In this document: positions 44,703 to 53,691 of the stretch, one piece after another
Numbering within the stretch: position 1 is the stretch's first letter
Layout: the number at the start of each line of letters is the position of its first letter
Source: CAWHPS01 sp963831235
GTDB lineage: Bacteria; Fibrobacterota; OXYB2-FULL-49-7; JAEUSG01
Direction of reading: 5' to 3'
DNA: 64,000 nucleotides
Assembly (NCBI GenBank): GCA_963831235.1
Contig: CAWHPS010000057.1
Coordinates: forward strand, 62,001-126,000
Program-made: the position numbers and the translations under genes
Notes under the pieces: generated by a model
Seen by the model: the letters and a program-made list of their open reading frames with translations, nothing else
Database searches by the model: none
Told to the model about the DNA's origin: nothing

Positions 44703-45686
44703 ATGTTCTTTACCAGCATGGATAGAAAATTTAATAAAGTATTTGGTCCATTGATTAAAAGCCCATATCTGGGGGCTTTATTCATTCTGATATTATTTCA
44801 TCTGCTTGATTTCATATTTTCAACGCTCATGGGTAGTGATTTTTTCGGTGAATGGGCTGAAACAATCCGCACATATCCAATTATCGCGATTCTCATGCTT
44901 ATTCTACAGTATGTAATCCCATTTATGCTGCTTACTTTCTCAAAGAGGGTATTCACGCTTACAAGCAAAAACCTCGGCATACGTATAAACGAGGGGATAA
45001 ATCAGGTCAAGGAAACGCAAAATGTTTCGGTCATGGGGTTCACCCGTCTTGCTGAAGCGCGCGATCCTGATACTGGGGATCATATCATCCGCATGGCCCA
45101 TTTCTGTAAGCTCCTGGCGGAACATCTTGCCCAGAAGAAAAAATATGAACGCTACATTACACCTAGTTATATCGAAGAAATTTACATTTCAGCTCCGCTT
45201 CATGATATTGGAAAAGTGGGAATCAAAGACGATATTCTTCTCAAAGAGGGTAAGCTCACGGAGCAGGAATTCGAAATCATGAAAATGCATACAATCATAG
45301 GCGGCAATGTAATCGCTGAACTCGAAAGAAAGCTCCACTTCAGAACTTTTTTCACGTTAGGCAAGGAGATTGCCTATCATCATCATCAGAAATGGAATGG
45401 CACCGGTTATCCCAATATATTCAAGGAAGATATAATGCTTGTTGAGGAAGGGGTCGGCAAACCCCTGGCAGGCGAACAAATCCCCCTTGCAGCCCGCATT
45501 GTCGCACTTGCTGATGTTTATGATGCCCTGGTGTCGAAACGGTGCTATAAACGTGCGTTTCCCCATGAAGCTGCAGCTGATATTATCGTGGCTGAAAGGG
45601 GTGAACATTTTGATCCTGAGATTGTGGATGCTTTTCTTGAGGTAAAGGATCGTTTTAAAGACATAAGAAAACGTTTCAATAAATAA
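44703..45686 (+). CDS. Membrane-anchored HD-GYP phosphodiesterase
   Basis: A 327-residue protein. Two hydrophobic segments near the N-terminus (ALFILILFHLLDFIFSTLM and IIAILMLILQYVIPFML) anchor it. The HD-GYP domain follows: GDHIIRMAHFCKLLAEHL, APLHDIGKVGIKDDILLK (HD), MHTIIGGNVI, HHHQKWNGTGYP (the GYP signature) and RIVALADVYDAL. It would hydrolyse c-di-GMP at the membrane. The ATG at 44703 follows a TTG and a later Met is also possible. It lies between the STAS gene and the thymidylate synthase-like gene. Confidence 0.92.
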   Translation: MFFTSMDRKFNKVFGPLIKSPYLGALFILILFHLLDFIFSTLMGSDFFGEWAETIRTYPIIAILMLILQYVIPFMLLTFSKRVFTLTSKNLGIRINEGINQVKETQNVSVMGFTRLAEARDPDTGDHIIRMAHFCKLLAEHLAQKKKYERYITPSYIEEIYISAPLHDIGKVGIKDDILLKEGKLTEQEFEIMKMHTIIGGNVIAELERKLHFRTFFTLGKEIAYHHHQKWNGTGYPNIFKEDIMLVEEGVGKPLAGEQIPLAARIVALADVYDALVSKRCYKRAFPHEAAADIIVAERGEHFDPEIVDAFLEVKDRFKDIRKRFNK

Positions 45687-45707
45687 AAATATAACCAGGG
45701 GTTTATC

Positions 45708-46622
45708 ATGGAGCAGAAAAAAAAAGAGACCATACCGGGCCATATTCCGGTATTAAATATTGAAGGTGATACCATAGCAGAGGTGTGGGAAAAATCCATT
45801 CTCGAAACCTGGGAAAAGGGCTGTTCGGTTTCCACAAAATACGACAAACCAGGAGATCCTCCGTCTCGCGATTGCACCATGATCATGACCATCCACCATC
45901 CGTGGCAGGACCCCATGATTCACAAGCTCATGCCCGGTGGGTTCGTGGAGCTTGAGGAATATGTGCAGGAGGTGGTATACGGCATCAAGGACACCTGGCA
46001 GGCCGATCCGGACGACCCTGCGGACACCCGCTGGAACTATACCTACCACGACAGGTGGGTCCGTTACGGCTACCGTGATAAAAAGGGCGGATATCATACC
46101 GTAAACCAACTTGAGAACATAATTAACGAACTTGTCAAGGCACCGAACAACCGCAGGCTTCAGATGATAACCTGGCGGCCGGATCTTGATCCCCACGACA
46201 AACATTCACCATGCAATCAGAGCGTATGGGTCAGGATTCTTGACGACGACAAGGGTGTCGGTCACCTCAACATGAATGTCAGGTTCCGTAGCCGCGATGC
46301 GCTCGATGCCGCTTTCATGAATATGTTCGCCTTCATTCATTTACAGAAGTACATCGCAGACGAGGTTTCAAAGAGATCAGGGCGCGAGGTCAGAATCGGC
46401 AGATACACGGATATGTCCGACAGTTATCATATATATGGGTCGCGTCATGAATTCTTTAACGGGTTTCTTGCCAAGGTCAAGGGCAGCGAATTTGACGAAC
46501 GCGTTTACAATTACCACGATGAAGCAATATCTGAAATGTTCAAGGAGGCACGCGATCAGGATGTAAAACGGCATATAAAGGAATATGAAGAGGGCCACAA
46601 GACGGGTAAATATGAACGCTGA
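45708..46622 (+). CDS. Divergent thymidylate synthase (ThyA-superfamily) protein
   Basis: A 304-residue protein that keeps the ThyA frame: NNRRLQMITWRPDLDPHDKH, then SPCNQSVWVRI with the catalytic Cys169, then the long helix after the VRFRSRDALDA strand, and SDSYHIYGSRHEFF that holds the nucleotide sugar. In canonical ThyA the Cys is followed by His in PPCH; here it is Asn170. The gene fits dTMP formation or a related C5 pyrimidine reaction, such as hydroxymethylation. The dUTPase gene overlaps its end by 11 bases, so dUMP supply and use are coupled, which supports a real thymidylate role. Confidence 0.85.
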   Translation: MEQKKKETIPGHIPVLNIEGDTIAEVWEKSILETWEKGCSVSTKYDKPGDPPSRDCTMIMTIHHPWQDPMIHKLMPGGFVELEEYVQEVVYGIKDTWQADPDDPADTRWNYTYHDRWVRYGYRDKKGGYHTVNQLENIINELVKAPNNRRLQMITWRPDLDPHDKHSPCNQSVWVRILDDDKGVGHLNMNVRFRSRDALDAAFMNMFAFIHLQKYIADEVSKRSGREVRIGRYTDMSDSYHIYGSRHEFFNGFLAKVKGSEFDERVYNYHDEAISEMFKEARDQDVKRHIKEYEEGHKTGKYER

Positions 46623-47055
46623 AAATAAAAAACCAATAATACGCATAAAGCGGCTTAAGCCTGAAGCCATTCTTCCAACCCGCCGTGAAGGCGACATTGG
46701 CTGGGATCTTTACGGCGTTGCATTTGAAAAACTTTCGCCATGCCTTCTTAAAGTGTCAACAGGTATTGCCATGGAATTGCCATCAGGATATTGGGGCCAA
46801 ATCGAGAATCGCTCCTCCATGGGCAAAAATGGTTACGATGTTCATGGAGGCATTGTCGATAATCATTACCGCGGTGAAATAATTGTTATTCTGGCATATC
46901 ATGGCAATGGGACAATGCCTGACATCGCACCTTTAAGCAAGATAGCCCAATTAATCATCCGCCGTGAAGAAGATGCGGGCTGGATTATTCAGGAAGCGGA
47001 CGCGCTTTCTGATACCGTACGGGGAAATAATGGTTTTGGAAGTACAGGCCGCTGA
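46612..47055 (+). CDS. dut: dUTPase (deoxyuridine 5'-triphosphate nucleotidohydrolase)
   Basis: A 147-residue protein from the ATG at 46612, which overlaps the thymidylate synthase-like stop. The five trimeric dUTPase motifs are visible: GDIGWDLYG, GQIENRSSMGKNG, GGIVDNHYRGEIIV, IAQLII and the C-terminal RGNNGFGSTGR. It splits dUTP to dUMP, keeping uracil out of DNA and giving substrate to the upstream enzyme. The next gene, FHA-CpaF, begins 26 bases before its end, so three genes are chained by overlaps. Confidence 0.93.
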   Translation: MNAENKKPIIRIKRLKPEAILPTRREGDIGWDLYGVAFEKLSPCLLKVSTGIAMELPSGYWGQIENRSSMGKNGYDVHGGIVDNHYRGEIIVILAYHGNGTMPDIAPLSKIAQLIIRREEDAGWIIQEADALSDTVRGNNGFGSTGR

Positions 47056-48499
47056 AAGCGGAAAAGATCGGAATTGTTATCCGCTTGAGCCCGGTGTTTT
47101 CACCATTGGCCGGGGCCCGAACAACAAAATTCAAATCAACCATCCGACCATTTCACAGGTCCACGCCGAATTCCGCATAGAACCCGGACGGATTTTAGTT
47201 TCCGATAAAAACAGTACCAACGGCGTCTTTTTCAAGGGTCGCAGGATTTCCTCGTTTACCGCAGGACCTGGAGATGTCTTTCTTCTCGGCCAAATAGAAA
47301 TTCGTGTTTCAGAATCCGAAGAAAGCGAAAAGAACCTCCTTACACCTGAAATTCGCGCCAGGCTCCACTCGGAACTTATTGATAAAATGAATAAGAGCCG
47401 CCAGGCCCTGACTCAGATGTCCCGCGAAACGCTTGAATCAAAGACCGGAGAAATTGCACGGGAACTTTTATTTGCGCAGTTTGGTGAAAAGGGCGAGGCG
47501 TATGTTTCTGATCTTTTAAGCGATGTCTTGGGGCTTGGGCCGCTTGATATTTTACTTGCCGATGACAGTGTTACGGAGATAATGGTTAACGGCCCGTCAA
47601 TGGTTTATGTTGAAAAAGGTGGCAAGCTTTATCTCTCGGATCGCACGTTCTTAAATGATCAACACGTTCGAGACGTCATTGAGCGAATAGTTCTTCCCCT
47701 TGGAAGACGCATCGACGAAAGTTCACCGATTGTTGATGCACGGCTAAAGGATGGTTCACGCGTCAATGCCATAATCCCCCCACTCGCCCTTTCGGGACCC
47801 ACAATAACCATAAGAAAATTTTCAAAGAGAAAACTTGTTCCCGATGACCTCCTAAAATTCAACAGCGCGTCCTCTGAAATGATAGAATACCTCCGTATGG
47901 CGGTAAGGCAAAGGAAGAACATATTGATTTCTGGCGGCACGGGATCGGGCAAAACCACGCTCCTCAATATATTGTCGTCATTCATTCCTGCAGATGAACG
48001 CATAATAACAATCGAGGATGCTGCTGAACTTAAATTAAGCCAGGACCACGTGGTCTCTCTTGAAACAAGACCAGCCAATATCGAAGGCCGCGGAGAAGTC
48101 CTTATTCGCGATCTTGTAAAGAATTCACTGCGAATGAGGCCGGATAGAATCGTTGTAGGCGAATGCCGTGGCGGCGAGGCGCTTGACATGCTTCAGGCCA
48201 TGAACACCGGTCATGATGGCTCGCTCACAACCGGCCATGCAAACACCCCTGCTGACATGCTGCGACGTCTTGAAACAATGGTGCTCATGTCGGGTGTGGA
48301 CCTGCCAGTGCGCGCCATACGAGAGCAAATCGCATCCGCGGTGCATCTTGTGGTGCAGCAGTCACGCATCGAAGGCGGTGCCCGCAAGATTGTGTCAATC
48401 GTCAAACTCATGGGCATAAAGGACGATCAAATCCTTATGGAAGAGATCTTCAAATACAACCATGAAGAGGGCGCTTTCAAGGACCTTAGGCCCAAATAG
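47030..48499 (+). CDS. FHA-domain CpaF/TadA-type secretion ATPase
   Basis: A 489-residue fusion from the ATG at 47030. Residues 15-95 are an FHA domain (FTIGRGPNNKIQINHPTISQ, VSDKNSTNGVFFKGR), which binds phospho-threonine. The rest is a VirB11/CpaF ATPase: PLDILLADDSVTEIMVNGPS, GRRIDESSPIVDARLKDGSR, Walker A ILISGGTGSGKTTLLNIL (about residue 302), RIITIEDAAELKL, and MRPDRIVVGECRGGEALDML. It would power a Tad-type pilus or secretion apparatus, with regulation by phosphorylation possible. TadB follows 5 bases later. Confidence 0.93.
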   Translation: MVLEVQAAESGKDRNCYPLEPGVFTIGRGPNNKIQINHPTISQVHAEFRIEPGRILVSDKNSTNGVFFKGRRISSFTAGPGDVFLLGQIEIRVSESEESEKNLLTPEIRARLHSELIDKMNKSRQALTQMSRETLESKTGEIARELLFAQFGEKGEAYVSDLLSDVLGLGPLDILLADDSVTEIMVNGPSMVYVEKGGKLYLSDRTFLNDQHVRDVIERIVLPLGRRIDESSPIVDARLKDGSRVNAIIPPLALSGPTITIRKFSKRKLVPDDLLKFNSASSEMIEYLRMAVRQRKNILISGGTGSGKTTLLNILSSFIPADERIITIEDAAELKLSQDHVVSLETRPANIEGRGEVLIRDLVKNSLRMRPDRIVVGECRGGEALDMLQAMNTGHDGSLTTGHANTPADMLRRLETMVLMSGVDLPVRAIREQIASAVHLVVQQSRIEGGARKIVSIVKLMGIKDDQILMEEIFKYNHEEGAFKDLRPK

Positions 48500-48504
48500 T
48501 CCCT

Positions 48505-49353
48505 ATGTATTTTTATACAGGTCTTCTTCTTATCTTCATTTCACTTTTTGTGTTTGCAGTTTATATCATACCGGCAATTAAAAATATTTTAAAACGTAAA
48601 CGGGATGAACTTGTCGCAAAAACAGAAAAACAGGCTGATGATCTTTTCATTGAAAAGAATCCTCGCAAAAACATGAAGGCATTTGCAATACTTGGGGTCT
48701 TGATATTTGTCATTGGGGTCTTTTGTTTTAAAAGTGTTGTCGCTGGTGTTGTTTTCGGTCTTGTTACAGCATCCCTGCCTCTTATATTAATGGAAGCTGC
48801 GAAACGCAAACGAAAGAAAAGGCTCGAAGCCCAGCTTCCGGAAATAATCGAGAAGCTCTCCGGATCGCTTCGTGCAGGGAGCAGTCTTATGGCCTCTTTT
48901 GAGAATGCAGCCTCGCGCTCGGGCGGCCCGTTTGCAGATGAAACAAGACTCATGATGAAGGAGGTGTCGCTCGGTCTTTCCATGGAAGAGGCGCTTTCCA
49001 GAATGTCAACGCGTATCAATTCCGAAGATGTCAGCATACTCAATACAGCGCTTTCAATTGCCATGCGATCAGGGGGCAATGTTTCTCTTGTACTTGACAA
49101 TATAGGCGCCTCTATCCGGGAGCGCCGTACACTCGACGGAAAAATCAAGGCGCTTACATCTCAGGGGCGTATGCAGGGAATAATTATAGGACTTTTGCCG
49201 GTTGTGCTTTTGATGGGGATTTATCTTATTGACCCGGAAATGGTAAAGCCGTTGTTTGATACTACCATCGGCAGGGTGTTGCTATCAATAAGTGTTGTTC
49301 TTGAGGTGCTGGGGATGCTTTTTATCAGGAAGATTGTCAATATCAGGTATTAG
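48505..49353 (+). CDS. TadB-like type II secretion F-family membrane protein
   Basis: A 282-residue inner-membrane protein of the T2SS-F family. It has an N-terminal hydrophobic segment (TGLLLIFISLFVFAVYIIPA), a central pair (about residues 60-95), the cytoplasmic helical platform (LPEIIEKLSGSLRAGSSLMA, SLGLSMEEALSRMS) and C-terminal segments. It forms the membrane platform for the ATPase encoded just before it. No TadC, pilin, prepilin peptidase, secretin or pseudopilin gene is in the window, so the pair is either a split Tad locus or a reduced system. Confidence 0.88.
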   Translation: MYFYTGLLLIFISLFVFAVYIIPAIKNILKRKRDELVAKTEKQADDLFIEKNPRKNMKAFAILGVLIFVIGVFCFKSVVAGVVFGLVTASLPLILMEAAKRKRKKRLEAQLPEIIEKLSGSLRAGSSLMASFENAASRSGGPFADETRLMMKEVSLGLSMEEALSRMSTRINSEDVSILNTALSIAMRSGGNVSLVLDNIGASIRERRTLDGKIKALTSQGRMQGIIIGLLPVVLLMGIYLIDPEMVKPLFDTTIGRVLLSISVVLEVLGMLFIRKIVNIRY

Positions 49354-49459
49354 AACAGGTGGGTGAATTTGTTGGCAACTGTGTCAAGTTGTGAAGGTTT
49401 TAATAATTTTCATTATTGCGGGATACCCGGAAAACAGTTAACGACAAATGCATAAAGTA

Positions 49460-50080
49460 TTATTTTTTAACATTGAGGATCATATCTCTCTCAACATATT
49501 TAACACCTTGCTTTGTTAAAAGTTCTTTTGAAATGTCTAAATCAGTTCTATTATATGGCAGGCTAACCATATATGATAAGGCTCCGTTAGTCAAACTCAT
49601 TGGACGCATTATGGCGCAATTAACGGTAGCAATTATTTTTCGGGCTTGTTCATCTGTTATATCACTATTAAATCCCACAAAAAGATGACCAGGTGCATAA
49701 TTCATGCTAAAAATAGTATGTGTAAATTGGTAATCTATGTCTGACGTTGTCTTGCCTTGTTTCACCTCGATCTCATACCACTTTGGGAAATAATCATCTT
49801 TATTGAAATTATTTCTTTTAATCATAAAGGGTGAATATTTCCCAGGTTCTAAGTTGCTAACAAGATATTTTCCTGCATTTGTTGACATGGCTTCGGCAAC
49901 TATGTTTTTTCTATCATTGTAATTAGATCTTGGCTTAGTAACAATAACTTGAACTAGTGTATTTGGCGGTGATATTCGACCACTGATTGCCCCTGTATGT
50001 CTATGTGTTTGAATGTCCATAACAGCGCAAGAAGAAATTATAAAAAATGCCGTAAACATAATTAAATGTCGAGTTATCAT
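49460..50080 (-). CDS. Putative lipoprotein with carboxypeptidase-regulatory-like fold
   Basis: A 206-residue protein from the ATG at 50080, chosen over an earlier one because of its ggaggaaag ribosome site and the signal MITRHLIMFTAFFIISSC with a lipobox at Cys18. The mature part starts like a CnaB/carboxypeptidase-regulatory beta-sandwich (GAISGRISPPNTLVQVIVTK, then AMSTNAGKYLVSNLEPGKYS) and continues into a second half of unknown fold with FVGFNSDITDEQARKIIATV. It follows the 511-residue lipoprotein and TIGR02147-type regulator on the same strand. Surface or periplasmic role inferred. Confidence 0.65.
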   Translation of the reverse strand: MITRHLIMFTAFFIISSCAVMDIQTHRHTGAISGRISPPNTLVQVIVTKPRSNYNDRKNIVAEAMSTNAGKYLVSNLEPGKYSPFMIKRNNFNKDDYFPKWYEIEVKQGKTTSDIDYQFTHTIFSMNYAPGHLFVGFNSDITDEQARKIIATVNCAIMRPMSLTNGALSYMVSLPYNRTDLDISKELLTKQGVKYVERDMILNVKK

Positions 50081-50196
50081 GGTTGTCTTTCCTCCTCGTT
50101 TCCTTACTTGAAAGGAGATCGTATTCCATTTATTTTTTTCTGCGGCGTGGACGGCTGTCTCTTTCTTTAATGGAGTTGACCGCCACAATATCGCGG

Positions 50197-51732
50197 TTAC
50201 TGTTTATATAATATTTCAATTCTATATAAACCTGTAATATTATTAATATAATGATCTTCTGAGCCATACTGGTATATTTTAGGGTTTCTTAAAGTTGAAT
50301 CAGGCAATAATACCTGATTATTAAAGGGTTCTGGACCTAATATTGGATCAAAAGAAAGCAACCCCATCTCGAACATGAATATTCGGGAATCCCGAAGGAT
50401 GGGAACACTATTATTTGTCCATTTGAAGTAGTCTGATAACAGCGTATCATTTCCAAGTATGTTAATTCGATCCAGCCAGTTTGTTCTATTATTTGTATTA
50501 TCCTTAATTTTGAGACTAATCGAATAATTATTCCCAAAATATAGAGATGTGTCACCTGGATCATTTAACCTATAAATATCTTTCCTTGAAAGAATCCATG
50601 TATCGCTATTTTTATTATAATTAATTGGCTGTAAAACAAACGGGCGAATTATGTCTCCGTTTATATATGTGCTATCTCCATTTATGCTGTCGCTGTAAAA
50701 ATATCTTTTTTTGGGATCATCAGAACTATGTTTACCATCTTCGGTCTCGAAATAGGCAAGCAATTGGTCATTTTTTGTTAATTTATCTTTTAGTATAATT
50801 AAACCTAACTGCCGATTTATCATAAAATCGGTTAATGGTTCAAGATTTCCAATTTCGTTTAATATTCGATAAAGCCCATCACCAATTCTTACATAATTGG
50901 GATATGCTTGACGATTAACTTGAAATGCGTGCATTAGGATAGTATTATCATATTTTAAAAGATATACCCTCGTAATTGAAGGCAATGTTAAATGGTAGTA
51001 TGTCCCTGAGCGTTTAAAATAATCACCATAATAATTGTAATAATATGCTGTATCAAGGAAAAAAGCCCTATCATATTCAATGTCCTTGTCTTCCATAACT
51101 CGAATGACTTCGCTCTTAACGCTATCGTTTGTAGCGTTGATGTTTATATGTGTGGAATCAAAAACAGGGAAAAAGTTTAAAGTAACTTCTATTTTATCAC
51201 TTTTAGTAATGACGATCTGATAATTCCCTTTTGGAACAATAATGCTTTTCGTCTGAATATCAAGACTAAGATTGCCTGAAATATCTGTGCCTGTGAAATA
51301 AACCTTTATTGAATCCGTCACTGTTGAACCCTGGGTTAAAGCTATGGTGACAATAACCGGTTTATTTAAATAATCAATACGTTGTAAATTGGATGTGGAT
51401 ATGCCTTGAACGAAAACCCATAAATTGCTATCAGGATCATGACCTATCAAATTGTAGGTCTTATTAAAATCTAAACCATCAAATTTATAATATCCTGAAT
51501 CATCCGTGCTGTCTGTAAGAAATTTATTGGCATTATCTGTATTGTTGGGGTTATAGTTACTTTCAAACAATTTCAAGATGCCTTTGGCAGGAGGAATTCC
51601 GGAATTTCTTAAAAGCTTTCCATAAATCATGGCATTTCCCGTATGTGTGCTGCTGCCTGCAATTGTTGGTGATTCGGAACAGGACAGAAACATCATACAC
51701 GGCAAAAGCAATAAATACTTAAAAATGGTCAT
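50197..51732 (-). CDS. Putative lipoprotein with N-terminal carboxypeptidase-regulatory-like domain
   Basis: A 511-residue protein with the signal MTIFKYLLLLPCMMFLSC and a lipobox at Cys18. Residues about 30-110 form a beta-sandwich with AMIYGKLLRNSG and DDSGYYKFDGL typical of carboxypeptidase-regulatory-like domains. The remaining 400 residues are strand-rich with many Asp, Asn and Tyr, including YYYNYYGDYFKRSGTYYHL, and have no recognised family. The gene starts 5 bases after the TIGR02147-type regulator gene ends, an arrangement known from Fibrobacter, so it is likely under that regulator. The coding region is AT-rich. Confidence 0.7.
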   Translation of the reverse strand: MTIFKYLLLLPCMMFLSCSESPTIAGSSTHTGNAMIYGKLLRNSGIPPAKGILKLFESNYNPNNTDNANKFLTDSTDDSGYYKFDGLDFNKTYNLIGHDPDSNLWVFVQGISTSNLQRIDYLNKPVIVTIALTQGSTVTDSIKVYFTGTDISGNLSLDIQTKSIIVPKGNYQIVITKSDKIEVTLNFFPVFDSTHININATNDSVKSEVIRVMEDKDIEYDRAFFLDTAYYYNYYGDYFKRSGTYYHLTLPSITRVYLLKYDNTILMHAFQVNRQAYPNYVRIGDGLYRILNEIGNLEPLTDFMINRQLGLIILKDKLTKNDQLLAYFETEDGKHSSDDPKKRYFYSDSINGDSTYINGDIIRPFVLQPINYNKNSDTWILSRKDIYRLNDPGDTSLYFGNNYSISLKIKDNTNNRTNWLDRINILGNDTLLSDYFKWTNNSVPILRDSRIFMFEMGLLSFDPILGPEPFNNQVLLPDSTLRNPKIYQYGSEDHYINNITGLYRIEILYKQ

Positions 51733-51736
51733 TGGG

Positions 51737-52564
51737 CTACTCCTTGGAAATGGTTGTTAATGGAAATAATTGAAAGTTTATTTGATAGACCCTGTCCGCG
51801 GGTTCATCTTTTTCAATAACATTGGTTAAATGCTTGCAAAAATCATTTATATCCTTCTTGATTGTTTCAAAGCCCTTTTTAGAAACACTTGCTGTTATTG
51901 TTGCAATATTTCTCATTTCACGCGGATATCGGTCAATGGCTTCCGCAGCAAGGTTTAAATTGGCTATCTGATATTTTTGGATTGCTAAAGATGATACCTC
52001 ATCGCCTGTTGAAATGCTTTTATCCACCTGCTTGTATTTTCCTTTTCCAATCCTTTTAATTAAACCGAGTTCGATTAGTAAATGGATAGAGTCTTTTGCC
52101 TGTTTTGGTGTAATGTGTGGATTAACCTTATTCGCAAGCAATTTAAAGTCATCATCAAAATCCATTATATTGACCAGCTCCCGTATCACGACATTATGCC
52201 AATGCGAAAAATACTCAAACTGATTGTCTTTAATTTTAAAAGCAGCACTTGTCTTATTGCATGTTTTTATTTGATCAAAATAATATTCGCGTTGGCTGAC
52301 TGTTTTTGCGTCATTGAAGCGGACGAGGTTTTCAAAATACTTTGTTTCTTTTTCCTTTAAGCCCATTACCTTGGCGATTCTTAGAATGCTTTCTGCGGAA
52401 AGCCCTCTATCACCATTCATAACCTTGAATAAAGCAGCTTTGGTTTTATATCCCGATTTTTGCGCGAAGTAGTTATATGAAAAAAAGCTTTTCATTCTTT
52501 TTTGGTCGTCATAGAAATCTTTTAAATATTTGCGGTAGTCTGTATAATTGAAAATTGTTTCCAT
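51737..52564 (-). CDS. TIGR02147-family transcriptional regulator
   Basis: A 275-residue protein with the family's opening IFNYTDYRKYLKDFYDDQKR and SFFSYNYFAQKSGYKTKAALF, an XRE-like helix-turn-helix around residues 30-70 (KVMNGDRGLSAESILRIAKV), and a C-terminal DUF4423-type winged-helix part (DSIHLLIELGLIKRIGKGKYKQ). The family was defined from Fibrobacter succinogenes and relatives and is seen beside lipoprotein and surface-protein genes. The lipoprotein genes follow 5 and about 1,650 bases downstream on the same strand, so local control of surface proteins is inferred. Confidence 0.88.
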   Translation of the reverse strand: METIFNYTDYRKYLKDFYDDQKRMKSFFSYNYFAQKSGYKTKAALFKVMNGDRGLSAESILRIAKVMGLKEKETKYFENLVRFNDAKTVSQREYYFDQIKTCNKTSAAFKIKDNQFEYFSHWHNVVIRELVNIMDFDDDFKLLANKVNPHITPKQAKDSIHLLIELGLIKRIGKGKYKQVDKSISTGDEVSSLAIQKYQIANLNLAAEAIDRYPREMRNIATITASVSKKGFETIKKDINDFCKHLTNVIEKDEPADRVYQINFQLFPLTTISKE

Positions 52565-52899
52565 TGGGTTTCCTTATTTAACACGAAAAAAATAATTAGT
52601 CATTGGAGAAGAATCAATTACTAATCAATAAAAAGGTTGTCTTACAGGATACGATATGATTACCAACTTAAAGATTTTGAATATCAGGCCTGGCTAGCCG
52701 TAATACTGTACTGTATTATAATATTTCGTGTCAAGGAAACAACATATCATAGCGTTACAGGGTGTTAATGCATTAGTAGCTGTTAACGTTAATAGCCATA
52801 GCGTTAATACCATGTATGGAAGGCTGTGGATACAGAAAATCCTTGAAAATAAAAGGAGTTTAAAGTATCTTTAATACTGATATTAAGGAGCCAGGAAAA
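52565..52899. promoter_or_regulatory. Divergent control region with direct repeats
   Basis: A 335-base gene-free, AT-rich gap between the divergent TIGR02147 gene and the nucleotidyltransferase gene. CATAGCGTTA occurs twice (52748-52757 and 52797-52806), with TGTTAACGTTAATAG between them, and GTATTATAATATT (about 52709) supplies a -10-like TATAAT. These repeats could be operator sites for the downstream pair's winged-helix protein. A strong aaggag lies just before the ATG at 52900. No RNA gene is recognised. Confidence 0.45.
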
Positions 52900-53691
52900 A
52901 TGAGCAGCAATTTGGGACGTGACGAAATGCTTGCGATGCTTCATGAGTTGGATGCAGCTCTTGAAGGTCCGCTTGGCATTGTAATTTGCGGAGGAGCGGC
53001 GGCGATTCTGAGTTATGGATTAAGGCGGCAATCCTTGGATGTTGATGTATTGAATTCAACGGTGTCGCTTGAGAGGCCGGGTATCAAAAAAGCCATTGAA
53101 AATATCGGTGCTGCGCACTCGAAAAGCTCAATATGGTTGAATGATCATGCAAAAAAAGTGTATGAATATTTACCGGAGAACTATACTCCTGATACACAGC
53201 CGTTAGCAGGTTTTTTCAAAAAGCTGCAACCTGTGGTAATTGAGAAAGCGGATTTTGTCATAACTAAACTGGCATATTATGAAAAGATACGATTAAGAGA
53301 CAGCAGAGATATTGAAGAAGTGATCTACAACCAGGATGACATTTTAAAATTATATAGGAAACTGGATGCATTGGCGAAAAAGGATCATGTGCGCGCGCTT
53401 TTGATAGAAGCGAATTTCAAGGAATTTAAACCGGAATGGGTAAGGGACAAAGACGGATTCAGGTTCCATAGAGCGGAAACGATTGCAAAATATGTGGAAG
53501 TGCGATATGGCCTTATGATACCGGAAACAGAACAGCAGGAGTGGGAAGATGAACTTGTCGGCATGACAAGCACAAGTTCGGGAATTATCGCGCGCTTGGA
53601 CAGAAAGATGGCAGAGAGCATAAAGCTTGGTGATAAGGATAAAGCGAAAAGGGACTTTTCATACAGGGAAAAGCAAAGAAGCGTGGAATGA
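52900..53691 (+). CDS. DUF6036-like nucleotidyltransferase
   Basis: A 263-residue protein of the nucleotidyltransferase superfamily, with the fingerprint IVICGGAAAILSYGLRRQSL then DVDVLN (GG followed by DxD, about residues 31-50), as in AbiEii/DUF6036 enzymes. Downstream, FVITKLAYYEKIRLRDSRDI fits the third acidic strand and helix. The rest is helical. Its stop overlaps the next gene's ATG as ATGA, so the two are translated together. Such enzymes act as toxins that add nucleotides to tRNA or modify proteins in toxin-antitoxin and abortive-infection pairs; here that is an inference from architecture. Confidence 0.8.
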   Translation: MSSNLGRDEMLAMLHELDAALEGPLGIVICGGAAAILSYGLRRQSLDVDVLNSTVSLERPGIKKAIENIGAAHSKSSIWLNDHAKKVYEYLPENYTPDTQPLAGFFKKLQPVVIEKADFVITKLAYYEKIRLRDSRDIEEVIYNQDDILKLYRKLDALAKKDHVRALLIEANFKEFKPEWVRDKDGFRFHRAETIAKYVEVRYGLMIPETEQQEWEDELVGMTSTSSGIIARLDRKMAESIKLGDKDKAKRDFSYREKQRSVE

